64,000 bases of DNA. It comes from Symbiodinium natans (lineage: Eukaryota > Sar > Dinophyceae > Suessiales > Symbiodiniaceae). The stretch is from positions 122,380-186,379 of the forward strand of contig CAJNDS010000255.1 of the NCBI GenBank assembly GCA_905221605.1. Reading direction: 5' to 3'. Made by a program: the position numbers and the translations under genes. The first letter of the stretch is position 1, and the number at the start of each line of letters is the position of its first letter. Below, in pieces: positions 12,901 to 22,400 of the stretch. Under the pieces are notes generated by a model. That model had not been told where the DNA came from. It was given only the letters and a program-made list of their open reading frames with translations, and ran no database searches.

Positions 12901-15900
12901 GCGCCATTAGTGCCTGCAGTAGAGGCGATCGGCTCTGCAATCTTAATCCGATCCGCAACACCTAGCCTACCACTTTTCCTGGGTTCTTGCTTGGTGCTTC
13001 GAGATGTGTGTGGACCTCCAAATAAAACCTCAGCTCTACGTACCCTTCATGTGCTAGACCCTAGTTACAGCCGAAGCTTAGCAACTTGATTTCCTTGGGG
13101 GGGTTTCTAGGGCCTTGGGCGCAGGCAGCCAGTGGCGCAAGGCCCTGGCAGTGCTGCAGTTCATGTCTGAGGCCGGGAAGGGTTTTGGAATGTATGGGAG
13201 CTCATGGAAGCTTGGGGTGGTTTTGTGGTTTGAGGTTTCATGGGCTCAGGAGACGAATCGTGGGTTTTCATGCATCATTGGAACAAGCCGACCACCTTTG
13301 CACGGGGTACGATGCCTTGGTCTACCTAGAATGTAGTCAAACTTCAAAGAAAGTAGTTCGGCAATCCCATCGTGATCAGGGCGTGGTTGGGCAACGATGG
13401 GGATGTCTTGGATGTCTTACTTCTTCTGAACAGAGATGTGCAGCTCTTGCAGGTAACAGGCTGCTTTCAGGCTTGTCATCCACGGAGTCTGCTGACAGGT
13501 GTCTGTGCCACCAGATCGAGCCCCTGGGCACATGGCATCGTTGCGGTCGTTTCTGAAGCCCAACTTCAACCGAGACATGCTGACCCTGAGTCTTTTTCAC
13601 CCCGAAACCGTCCAGCATTCGACCTTCAAAACCGGGTCAGAAGCAGCACCGTTGCATACTGTACCTGATCGCAAGGCAGTGGAAGGTTGAGCCTTAAGCC
13701 CGAACTCAGCCTTGAGGTCTACGTAAGCCCTGAATCCCAGACCTGCCTCCTAAGGTGAGCTTCAACAGCGCCATCTCCGCCGTGGCCGTCAAAGGAAAGG
13801 TCCAGGCCACGCGGACGGGGGAAATGTGGGGTTCGACGTTTAGTGTGTTGAGGGACAACCTGTGGTGTAGATATTATTACTTTGCATTAAAAGGTATTTG
13901 AGGACCCAACACTGTCCTACGCAGCAGACTCCTACACAAGCCCTGCACGATTGATGTTGCAGACCAACGTCTTTTTTCGAAGCTTTGCCGAAGAAACCCA
14001 AATTACACCACCGAAGACCCCAAACAGTCAAAGGCACGTCAAAGAAACAGTAGAGACGACGGGAGACAAAGGGAGACAAAGGGAGACAAGGGGAGGCGAG
14101 AAGCAAAGCAACCCGGCAAAGCCGCTCACGTGAAGAGAGACAAAGGGAGACAAAGGGAGACAAAGGGAGACAAAGGGAGACAAAGGGAGACAAGGGGAGG
14201 CGAGAAGCAAAGCAACCCGGCAAAGCCGCCCACATGAAGAGAGACAAAGGGAGACAAAGGGAGACAAAAGGAGACAAGGGAGACAAGGGAGACAAAGGGT
14301 GACAAAGGGAGACAAGGAGCCTAGGAAGCCGCAACAGTCCTCAAAATGTCGGCAATCCTTAAATTAAATAATTTAGAACCCCAACAGTGGACTGTTTGGG
14401 GAAAAACCTTGATGGCTCCTCAAGCCCATCCACCAGAGCTCTCCGTTTGAAAGCCCCAGAGCTCAACCTACATTCTTCGGGCCTTGAGCCCCTAGAGGTT
14501 GAAACCCACAAACTCCAGACGCCTGTGCCATGCTTCCGGAGCCTTCCCCGATCATCCTGCAGAGGCCGCTCTGCAGCTGGTCGCCTCGCTGCGCGGCGCC
14601 GACTTGGCGCCAGGTGCCGCCACGCTGACTGCAGCCGCCGGGGCCTGTGACGTGGCGGGGAGGCCGATGCGGGTTTAGGGGTTTGGGGTTCAGGGCACAG
14701 GGTGGAAAGGGTGGAAAGGGTTTAGGGGTTTTGTGTGTAGGGCGTTAGCATGCTGACCTGGGCAAGAAGAGCGTCCTGGAGTTGCAGTTCGGATTCTTGG
14801 CGCAGCGCTTCGGGACTCTGCTGTACCGTCGACTGAGAGAACTGTGGTTGCTCTTGGGCTTTTCCTTAATGTTGTCGTGTATTGAATCTTGGTTACTGCA
14901 TGCTATGCAGACAGAGGGTGAGAGGGCATGCGAGGTTGAGAGGAGAGTTGCGGTTGAGCGAGTCATCATGACGAATCGACCCGGACCCGAGGGCGTACAG
15001 TGTGCCTGAAAATGCTCGCCATTTTTAAAGGACCTTTTGGATTCAAGCAGGTGCGAACCCGAACTCCTTTTTTTTGATCAGGCATCTTCAGGCTTCGAGC
15101 TTCTCCCCTACGGCCTCAAAGAGGATTCAGGGGTAGTTTGAGGGTTTCGGGGCTTGGATCCCTGGAGGTGCTCCCAGTGGCCGCAAGCCCTGCAGCTCTT
15201 CGTGGAATTTGATCGGTGCCGGCTGCAGCCGACCACCACCTCCCGCCAGACCGCCGCAAATGCCTGCGCCAAGGCATTTGAAGATTTTGGAAGGGTTCTC
15301 GAGCGATCTCCAGCGGTGCCGGCGGCATGAGGACTTGACTCAGTGTTGAGGGTCCTGATTGGGAATCGCCTCTGCTGGGCTGCTAGGCGAAGAATCAAAA
15401 AAACCCCTCAACCTAAGCGTTTTTCAACGTGGCAGGCCTTGCAGTGGCAGCAGGCGCTGCTGGCATGCAGCGGCTATTGTTCAACGCGAGGCAAGGCATT
15501 GAGCCAATGTGTAGGGCTGCAGGGGTAGAATGGTAGCAAAGGTGGAAGGGGTGGAATGGGTAGAATGGGTGGAATGGGTAGAATGGGTTCAGGGATCTGG
15601 TGTTTTCGGGTGGCGGCCGCCTTCCGCAAGAACTATCTATGCCGACGGCGAAGCCTAATCCGCGTGACTGAGAGACCTGGGTGGTTTATGGGTTTGCTTT
15701 CTTCTAACCCTAAACCCCCGAATCCGAAAGCCTCAACAGCCGAAACACGCATCGCTAAACTCTCAAGATCCTACAAGCAATCCTGAAGTCCATGGCAGGG
15801 CATGGCGACCTGCCCCTGCACAACTTGGCAGTCATCGCGAAGCTGGGGCTGCCCTTAGAAATCTTTTGGTGTTCCGAGGGCAGACGCCAATCCCACCCGT

Positions 15901-15917
15901 TCCTATGCAAGGTATGA
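6930..15917 (+). CDS. Pentatricopeptide-repeat (PPR) protein, multi-exon gene (partial 5' end)
   Basis: PPR proteins are helical-repeat RNA-binding proteins that usually work in mitochondria or plastids, each repeat of about 35 residues touching one base. Here 22 short exons join in phase into a chain of PPR motifs: a first helix of type VVTYNSAISAC and a second of type WQRALALLxxM. Exons: 6930-6982, 7204-7236, 7389-7478, 7596-7657, 7828-7885, 8215-8245, 8493-8566, 9015-9059, 9135-9182, 9983-10016, 10199-10240, 11029-11061, 12135-12209, 12530-12585, 12692-12734, 12867-12924, 13125-13171, 13499-13519, 13755-13805, 14565-14659, 15168-15273, 15436-15490, with a probable last exon at 15799-15917. 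Repeat-to-repeat spacing over several joins is exactly 35 residues. Links are missing before 9983, 11029 and 12135, where exons must be unrecognised. The 5' end and any targeting peptide were not found. Family call is strong; the RNA target is unknown. Confidence 0.82.
7204..7236 (+). CDS. PPR exon: ETALQLTEALQ
   Basis: Eleven codons of PPR second helix, in phase 0 with both neighbours. AG|G acceptor and GC donor (CAG|GCCCAC). Confidence 0.75.
7389..7478 (+). CDS. PPR exon: VRADLVTFNSGLGV...ALFWLWE
   Basis: Thirty codons covering the first helix (VRADLVTFNS), an Ala-rich turn and a Trp-initiated second helix (WPCALFWLWE). AG|G acceptor, GC donor. The distance from RAD here to RAD in the next exon is 35 residues. 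Confidence 0.8.
7596..7657 (+). CDS. PPR exon: LRADVITVSSAVSAC(E)
   Basis: First helix of the next repeat. AG|G acceptor; GT donor splits the Glu codon (GA|GTTGCT), which is completed by the following exon to give SACEKGESW. Confidence 0.82.
7828..7885 (+). CDS. PPR exon: KGESWRAAVHLLTESWQTQ
   Basis: Second helix with the typical ACEKGxxW junction. AG|G acceptor in phase 2, GT donor. Repeat spacing to the next VRPNVVTYNS is 35 residues. Confidence 0.82.
8215..8245 (+). CDS. PPR exon: VRPNVVTYNS(G)
   Basis: Near-consensus PPR first helix. AG|G acceptor, GC donor after one base of a Gly codon. Confidence 0.85.
8493..8566 (+). CDS. PPR exon: TVSALARGGWQRALRIVAAR
   Basis: Completes the Gly codon and continues with a very typical GGWQRALRI second helix. 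AG|G acceptor, GC donor after LLR. Confidence 0.85.
9015..9059 (+). CDS. PPR exon: EPDVVTFSAGAVATE
   Basis: First helix of the next repeat, phase 0 to phase 0, AG|G acceptor, GC donor (GAG|GCGGGG). The upstream intron end is C-rich with AAACCCTAAA. Confidence 0.8.
9135..9182 (+). CDS. Probable PPR exon: GPANLSEELSQMRASK
   Basis: Sought because about 21 residues were missing between neighbouring repeats. Sixteen codons in phase 0 between an AG|G acceptor and a GC donor read as a PPR second helix ending QMRASK. A further exon of about 17 nt before 9983 would complete the repeat. Confidence 0.55.
9983..10016 (+). CDS. PPR exon: NSFAYNSAIST
   Basis: PPR first helix starting in phase 2, AG|G acceptor, GC donor (ACG|GCGGAG). 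The upstream partner exon was not found. Confidence 0.75.
10199..10240 (+). CDS. PPR exon: ASAASWEAAVALLE
   Basis: Second helix, 14 codons, AG|G acceptor and GT donor. Joins the previous exon as AISTASAASWEAAVALLE. Confidence 0.78.
11029..11061 (+). CDS. PPR exon: YSGAIMACGR(G)
   Basis: First helix with the GAIxACGRG signature, AG|G acceptor in phase 1, GC donor in phase 1. By the 35-residue period about 13 residues upstream and 27 downstream are still missing. Confidence 0.72.
12135..12209 (+). CDS. PPR exon: VIGACEVSGLWQTAVHLLCAM...
   Basis: Twenty-five codons from the end of a first helix through WQTAVHLLCAM to RDSE. AG|G acceptor, GC donor. Confidence 0.82.
12530..12585 (+). CDS. PPR exon: VRRTVVSFSSAVGACERS(G)
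   Basis: First helix in phase 0. GT donor splits a Gly codon completed by the next exon. Confidence 0.82.
12692..12734 (+). CDS. PPR exon: LWRVALQLLLDMLS
   Basis: Second helix starting in phase 2; GA donor (TCG|GAGTCC). Joins to ACERSGLWRVALQLLLDM. Confidence 0.82.
12867..12924 (+). CDS. PPR exon: ARIRCNAIGFNSAISACSR(G)
   Basis: First helix, AG|G acceptor, GC donor in phase 1. Exactly 35 residues from the equivalent site in the previous repeat. Confidence 0.85.
13125..13171 (+). CDS. PPR exon: SQWRKALAVLQFMSE
   Basis: Second helix completing the Gly codon (ACSRGSQWRKALAVLQFM). GC donor after GAG. Confidence 0.85.
13499..13519 (+). CDS. PPR microexon, 21 nt: VSVPPDR
   Basis: The 35-residue period predicted exactly seven missing residues between neighbouring exons. 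A 21-nt segment with an AG|G acceptor (GACAG|GTG) and a GC donor (CGA|GCCCCT) supplies them in phase 0, giving SEVSVPPDRVSFNSAIS. Confidence 0.75.
13755..13805 (+). CDS. PPR exon: VSFNSAISAVAVKGKVQ
   Basis: First helix; AG|G acceptor, GC donor (CAG|GCCACG). Val replaces the usual Trp at the start of the second helix. Confidence 0.82.
14042..14320. repeat. GGGAGACAAA tandem array with a 54-bp insert copied twice
   Basis: Runs of a GGGAGACAAA-type decamer are interrupted twice by the same segment (GGAGGCGAGAAGCAAAGCAA..., at about 14092 and 14196), so a composite unit was itself duplicated. Lies in a PPR-gene intron. Confidence 0.88.
14565..14659 (+). CDS. PPR exon: AALQLVASLRGADLAPG...
   Basis: Second helix plus the following first helix (LTAAAGACDVAG). 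GA donor splits a Gly codon. The intron after it opens with a dense run of telomere-like G-rich words. Confidence 0.82.
15168..15273 (+). CDS. PPR exon: CSQWPQALQLFVEFDRCRLQ...
   Basis: Starts in phase 2 and holds 35 codons, one repeat length: WPQALQLFVEF, then LQPTTTSRQTAANACAK. GC donor after AAG. Confidence 0.85.
15436..15490 (+). CDS. PPR exon: ALQWQQALLACSGYCSTR(G)
   Basis: Second helix joined as ACAKALQWQQALLAC. AG|G acceptor, GC donor in phase 1. Confidence 0.8.
15536..15595. repeat. GGTAGAATGGGTGGAAT short tandem repeat
   Basis: Degenerate G-rich decamer-like repeats in a PPR-gene intron. Confidence 0.7.
15799..15917 (+). CDS. Probable last PPR-gene exon: HGDLPLHNLAVIAKLGLPLE...
   Basis: Phase 1 start completes the Gly codon left by the previous exon. 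HGDLPLHNLAVIAKLG is a weak PPR first helix. The reading frame ends at TGA 15915-15917. The sequence AAG|GTATGA at 15911 could instead be a canonical donor. Confidence 0.6.
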
Positions 15918-16355
15918 AGCTGGAGGTAAGTGGCAGCAGCTCCGACGAGTGCTGCCCGTGTTGGACGAAGAGGTTTATGCCGTTTTGTTTCAAGCTTTCA
16001 AGCTGGGCGATGACCCGCACGGTAGTGGACTGTAGTGGCTTCTCCTGGATCCGGACCCTGGAAAGGAGGGAAGCCACGTTTGGAATTAGCATGTGCTGAG
16101 AGCCTGGTTCAGCCCAGACGACGGAGCCTGCCCTGGCTTGGTTTCGGACAATGCAGGGTGCATTTTTCAAGAGGAAGGCTGGCGTCGACAACAAAATCGT
16201 TCAGCAGGGCTCACACCATACCTGGTTACAATCTGTCATTCAACCATGCTGCGTTCTTGAGGCTTTGTTCAACGTTCATCTAATTCAACAAACCACAGAA
16301 TTACTGTGAACCCTGATCCGAAAGTCTTAAATCTCCCAGCCCTGGGGCCAGGCAG

Positions 16356-16404
16356 GCTGAGATGCCTGTCGGCTGGTGCCACGACGAAGATGAACATGTT
16401 CCAG
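16356..16404 (+). CDS. BCKDHB exon: LRCLSAGATTKMNMFQ
   Basis: Holds the KMNxFQ motif that opens the E1 beta core. AG|G acceptor (start uncertain), GC donor (CAG|GCCTGG). Ends in phase 0. Confidence 0.82.
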
Positions 16405-19400
16405 GCCTGGCCTGTGGCACATAGCGGAACCATACATAACTGCAAGGTAAGATTTACACTGGCAGGAGTAACCTTCAATCACATGCGGCAGCAAGTTTTC
16501 GATCGCCACAAGTAGTGTGCACGACTGCTGAAGCCTTCTTCTCTGTATGCCGTAATTCGGCCGGGGCCGTGGGGTTTGGAGCTCCTTTGGCGGTAGAGGC
16601 CTTGCGGACCATACGACATAAGATCAATACGGAATAAGAAAAAAGCCAGGGACCTCGAGATATTTAGAGCAGTTAAAGCCCAGATCATTCGGGCAGGCGA
16701 TCAACAACGCCATGGAACTCGCACTCAGCTCGGACGACAAGGCTGTGCCCCCTTGACCACCTTGCCCTCCCCATAACTCATCTGATGTTTGGGAGTCGTC
16801 GGGCTTCAGCGCAATAGTGCCCCGTGCCCTGAAACCCCGACTTCAAACCTAACGACAACACATCATAAGTCCTTCGAAACTTCCGACAAATGGCGGACAG
16901 AACGTTAAAGCGCAGGCGTTACTTTTCGGCGAGGACGTGGCGTTTGGTGGCGTCTTCCGTTTGCCGGGCACTGTTGTAGGGCTAGGGGTAGGGTGAGGCA
17001 TTCAAGACTCGGTTTCTGGATGATTCAGGCATCTACAGGACTGTGCGGTTGGGTTGTAGAGTGGCTTTCGAGGGTTCACATCATTTGTCCAAGTGTTGAT
17101 GGCTCGGTCAAAGTTGACTTGAGGGTTTGCAGAGCAGAAGGAGCAGCAGTGCAGCAGTATGAAGGGTAGGAAGGACGATGGTCTGAAACACTGTTCGTTT
17201 GTTTGTTTGTTTGTGTCTCTGTGTGTGTGTGTGCGCGCGTGCGTGTGCGTGCGTGCGCTCCCTCACACACCTTGCTGAAACTGCCGGTTCCTGAGACTTC
17301 ATTCGGGCTCTTCTGTGGATAGAAGGAAGGTGGTGAGGGTGCCGGTCGAGAAATGTGCTGACGTCGCATCCGATCACTGGTGCAGTTATGTGCAGTTGTG
17401 CTCCGAAGCTGTAAAGCCGAGTGTTGCAAACGCCCAGCTGCGCAAAGCCTTCAACCCAGAAACAAACAAGGCCAAGCACAACACGCACAATCCCTTTTCG
17501 ATGCCAGGCTGCAGCATGAACCTCCGTGAACAGCCCGAGCCCTTCGTGGCCTTGAACTGGCAGTTTCTTCTCCGTTTTAACAGTTGCTCGTTGTTACTAA
17601 TTGTCATTCCCACAGTCCCACGGTCATTCAAAGTTATGATTCTCGCAACTTATTCGTATTGCTACTAGTGAAAGTTGGTATGGAACGGCAGAGGGCTCTG
17701 ACACAAGCAAGGTGCCGCAGTAGAACCTTTTCGCCAGCCGTAAACCTGAAATCGGGAGCTTTGGCAAGGTGAACAGCGAGGGTTCAAGAGGGTTCAAGCT
17801 TACAGGTCTGCTATCTTCATTGGTCTTACGTTGTCCTACATTACACGTGCAAGCCTCTGAAGTCTTGCAGAACATCTTCACAGAACCTGCAGGACTCCCC
17901 AACGCCCAAAACGTCCAAAACCCTGTTTACCACTCTGCTTGAGGTTCGGGAGGGAACGTGTGCCAGGCTCCCAGCAGCTCCCAGCAGAGCCCGGGTCGAG
18001 GGGGTTTCTTCAGTTGGCTGAGGGTGAAATGGGTTTCGGGATGTTTCGGGGGTTTTGGAGACAGATATGTCTTACGTCCATCCGTAGACTTTAAAATCGG
18101 CCGTTTGACTTGTCGGAACTCATGGTTGACAAACAGCACCCAGGGTCGAATAGGGTTTTGGGGGGTTTAGAGTTTTGTGGCTGAGGCATGTGTTTAGACC
18201 ATCTCCCCCTGAGGTTTAACACCCCGCTGTCCGAGCAGGGCATACTTGGTGTGGCCCTCAGACTTGCTGCCAAATCGCAACCGACACCCCTACACCACGC
18301 GTGATTGGTCTTGGCGGTGGAGGGCTGAGGCCAGCTGTTGGTGTACAGTATGTGCAGGGCAGTGATTGATGAAGGGAGCAAGAAGGCGTAGAAGGATCTG
18401 GACATCAACTCCGTTTGTTGCCAAGGCTTCGCGATTGGCTTAGCCTCGGTTGGGTGCCCCCTGAGCTGCCGAAGCATTGAGTCGCAACCCTCGGGTGCTT
18501 GATCTGCTTCCTGCCCTTGCATCCAGGAAGCCTAAACAGTTTGACCTAGTTACCTAGTTTCAAAGGGTACTCCATGGTTCGCCAGCCAAGACAGGCGACC
18601 AACAGTAACAGATGAACATCAACAGCGGGATGCCTAAGCAGCTCTTGAGCGCTTGCCTGTTCGTGACTTTTTGCACGCTGCCCTCGGCTGAAGGTACACG
18701 CCCATTGCAGAGATTCAATTCGCAGACTACGTTTATCCGGCGCACACCCAGCGGCATTGTCATCGTATGGTTCAGAGCCCTCAAATATTCCAGGAGCCAG
18801 CATACCTACCGGCCCTACTAGTACGACCCTCCGAAACCCCAATCATGGCACGAATCTTGCAGAGATAAGTTAGGGTTCGTCCCGCATGCTTGACTTCGGC
18901 TACTTGTGGTTTGTGGAAGCCACGGCCGCGAGAGTCTTTGCCCAGAAGCAATCACAAAATCCGAAGCGTCAAGCTATGTAGAATTTCAGAGCTCTGAGCC
19001 TAATGCGACGCCTGCGTGACACGAAGCCAGGTTTGACCAGATTGTGAATGAAGCAGCCAAGTACCGTCTGGCCCCTAGCCCGGGGACTCCTACAGTTTGT
19101 GTAGGGTTTCTGCACAGAACTTACCTGCCCGAACTCTCAGGTTCTGTGTGGGAATGTTTGAGGGTTAACTAGAGATTTGGAGATGTTGCGGGCATTGTTC
19201 CCCCCCCCGGTCCTCGAGATCCGAAACGCTCGAATCCAGACCTTGACCTCTAAGTCTCTAACTGCAGAACCCTGAATCAGGCTACAGGGCGGGGAGTACG
19301 TGGCGCGGGTACCCAGAGCTCGCACGACGAGGCATGCCTTACCCTTTTAACCAACAGAGTCTTCTCTTGTGCCGCAGCCATGCCGGTGAATACAAAGATG

Positions 19401-22400
19401 CCTCGGGTCAGTTTAGATTTTGTTTAGGGTTTCGGCCTCACGTCCGAGGCACTGTGGATCGCTGACGATCCGTCCCTTGGTGGCCGTTGGAGAACTTATC
19501 GATGGCATGCCTAGCTGCCGAGCTACCTAGCTACTTCTGTGCGAACGTGTACACATACGTCCTCGCCCCCAGGAGATGATATGTAAGTTTCATGCAATGT
19601 ATGCAAATTTAGGTGCACACGCACATGCACACGGACACAATCTCACACATGGTTGCATGATTTTGGGCGTATGCATATGTCACATATTCATGTGATCCCT
19701 AAACTACCCTCATTAACCCAAACCACAGTATATGACGCTGTCGATAATATCATCATCATAGATGATGCAGGAAATATAGCAATGTTTGTTTTGCAAAGGT
19801 ACTGATAGGCCGGTCAACTGGAGTGGATCATACATTGGAAACCATGTGTTTCCGCTCAAGCCAGTAGGGCCTAGAGACACGAAGAGAATCAACACATCTG
19901 AAATTGAAAGGAATTTGAAAGATCTGAATGGTTATCATTTCTGAAGGTATGCCCTCTGGTGCTGTTGGCCATGGAGGCCTCTACCACTCCCAGTCGCCTG
20001 AGGCAAGTTCTTGCTGTGTAGGGTCTTAGGACTGAGGGTGTCCACAAGGCCCTGAGGCACAAGTCAGCACGGACGAGAAAGACGAAAAGGAGGTGTAAGA
20101 GGAATGGGGGCGTGTTTCGAAGGCCGATGCAGCAGTCCCCACTGTCCCGCTCCCATCCTGCAGCCCTTGCGGGGGGTGGAACAGTGTTTACAGTGATAAC
20201 ATTGTATAAGCGAACGGTTTCCGTTGGTAGTGTACCCTAAGTTTCTTAGCTTCCATCACTCCATGTACCGGGGGGGTTTGAGCTAGGGTAGGCTCGGTTT
20301 CTTGAGTAGTTGGTTTCTTAAGGGAGTACGCTATACCACTAGACCAAACCCACATACAGGCAGTCGCAAGTTCGCTTCTGGTTTCTGCTTTGCGTTCTGC
20401 AGTCAGGTTTTTGGAGGTTTCAGGCCTGAAGCCCCCAAATACCTGACTCCGACGCACTCGGGTTAAAGCAAGGGGCCCGGGGGGGGGAAACCTTTGGTGG
20501 GGGAGGCAGGTTTTTGAGGGTTTCAGGCCTGAAACCTCCAAAAAACCTGACTCGCCCGCACTCGGTCGAGTCCCGGTAAAGGGCCGCGGGGGGGTTGGCG
20601 GGAGAGTCAATATTTTGAGGGTTTCAGACTCCCCGCACTCGGTCGAGATCCCAGCAAGGGGCGGGGTGGGGGGCCTGACTCCTCCGCACGGTCGGTTCAG
20701 GGGGAGTCAGGTTCTTGAGGGTTGCTTTGCGGAGGCGGACTACCTCGACAACCTCACACGCGATGGTTTGTTTGTAGGGCCCATAGATCTTTAGGATTTA
20801 CAGGTTTATGGGTTGTAAGGATTTAAAGGGTTTATAGGGTTGATATAGGATGTATAGGTTTGTTTGCAGGGTTAGGGTTTATAGGGCTTACAGTTTTTGT
20901 ACGGCCCTGGGTAGCCGTCAGGAGCCCGTTCCCGGACCCCCATCACTCAGGAGAGTGTTAGGGGGGTGGGGGGAGGGGGGGGGGGTTTGCAGCAGAATCT
21001 TAAGAAAGTCCCCACCCCCCCCCCCCGTACTAGCGTACCCTAAGTTTCTTAGTTGTAAGGCCACCGCAAGTCGCCCAAAATCCTCGGATCTAGGGGCTTA
21101 GAGATTGTAGCGGCGATCTGAAGTGGCTGATGCACCTTGCGATATGTGAGCCAGGCCTTCTTCACTCACTGTCCGGGTTTGAACATCGTCGGGTCCCCGG
21201 CCTGCCTAGGGTTCAGAGTCATGTTCAGTGTTTCGGGGCCACGTACGGTTCAGCAGGTTTCAAGTCAAGATCTACAAGGCTCCGCGACGGCACGCCTCAT
21301 GACCTGAAGATCGACCTGCAGTCCAAGCCAGAAGGCCCCCTAAGCACCCCACATCCAACCTTCAGCAACCTCAGAAGCCGTCCCTCCCTACCCTGCCCCC
21401 TTACTCCTTCACAAACACCTCACCGAAACCTGCCGCCTCGGCACAGGTGGTCCCCAGGGGCCCATCACAAGCCAAGGGCTTGCTCTTGGCCGCGATCCGG
21501 AGCCCGGGCCCTCATTGCTGTCTTTTGGGTTCGGATTTCTGGCTGCTTTGGGGTGCCTCGGCTTGAGGGTTTGATGGGCCTAGTTACTCTTGTCCTGGGG
21601 GAATTGTGGGCTTCGAGATCCTCAGGATGAAGGTGGGGCAGAACTTCCAAAAGACTCACTTTGACCCCGAACAGCCCTCAAGGCCCTCAAGGCCCTCAAG
21701 GCCCTCAAGGCCCTCAAGGCCCTCAAGGCCCTCAAGGCCCTCAAGGCCCTCAAGGCCCTCAAGGCCTTAACGCCAGGTTGCAGATTAGGAAGCTGCAAAA
21801 AGTGGCAGGTCCAGATCCGACCCTCGTCTTTGAGCCAAAGGCGCCTTGCCAAGGCTTAGCGGCGTTTAGCGTTTTTCAGCGTTATAGGAGTTATAGGGAT
21901 GTTCTGTGTTTGTGGGGAGGCGACACACCAGTTTGGCCGGGTAGTTCTTCGAGGTTTACTTTCTTTTTCACATCTGGAGGCAAAGATGGGCTTCTGTACC
22001 CTGGGCCCCCCAAAACACCTGAACCCCTTATATAAAGGCACCCTGCATGGCTTTGACGGTGCGGCGTGGGACGAGATGAAGCGCGTCCCTTGATGCCCAT
22101 GGCAGTGCGTACTATCGAATGCACCCATTCTGGTCTTGCGTGGCAACAACCATGTCGTGATCGCAGCTCACGTCGCCGGATGACTGTGTGCCGAACTTTC
22201 AAAGAGCGGTCGCGCCGCTGGCTTGGTGGTTCAGATCCTGGCCGTTTTTCTTAGACAGGTTTTTGGGGTGGCGTACTCCTCTTTGTTGGAAGGATGATGG
22301 GTGACCTTTGCTCCGCCGAGCATGATGTCGGCCAAACGAGGGTTGCTCCTTTCAGGCACCATGCCTGAAGCCTTCAAGTTGGTTGGCGATTGCGATGGGT

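Noticed and set aside
13840-14334. 164-codon minus frame with LSPFVSLCLP repeats
   Set aside because: Translation of the GGGAGACAAA array.
20290-20350. tRNA-like A box on the minus strand (TGGTCTAGTGG, 20346-20336)
   Set aside because: No paired anticodon arm and no B box at a fitting distance; at most a fragment of a tRNA or SINE.
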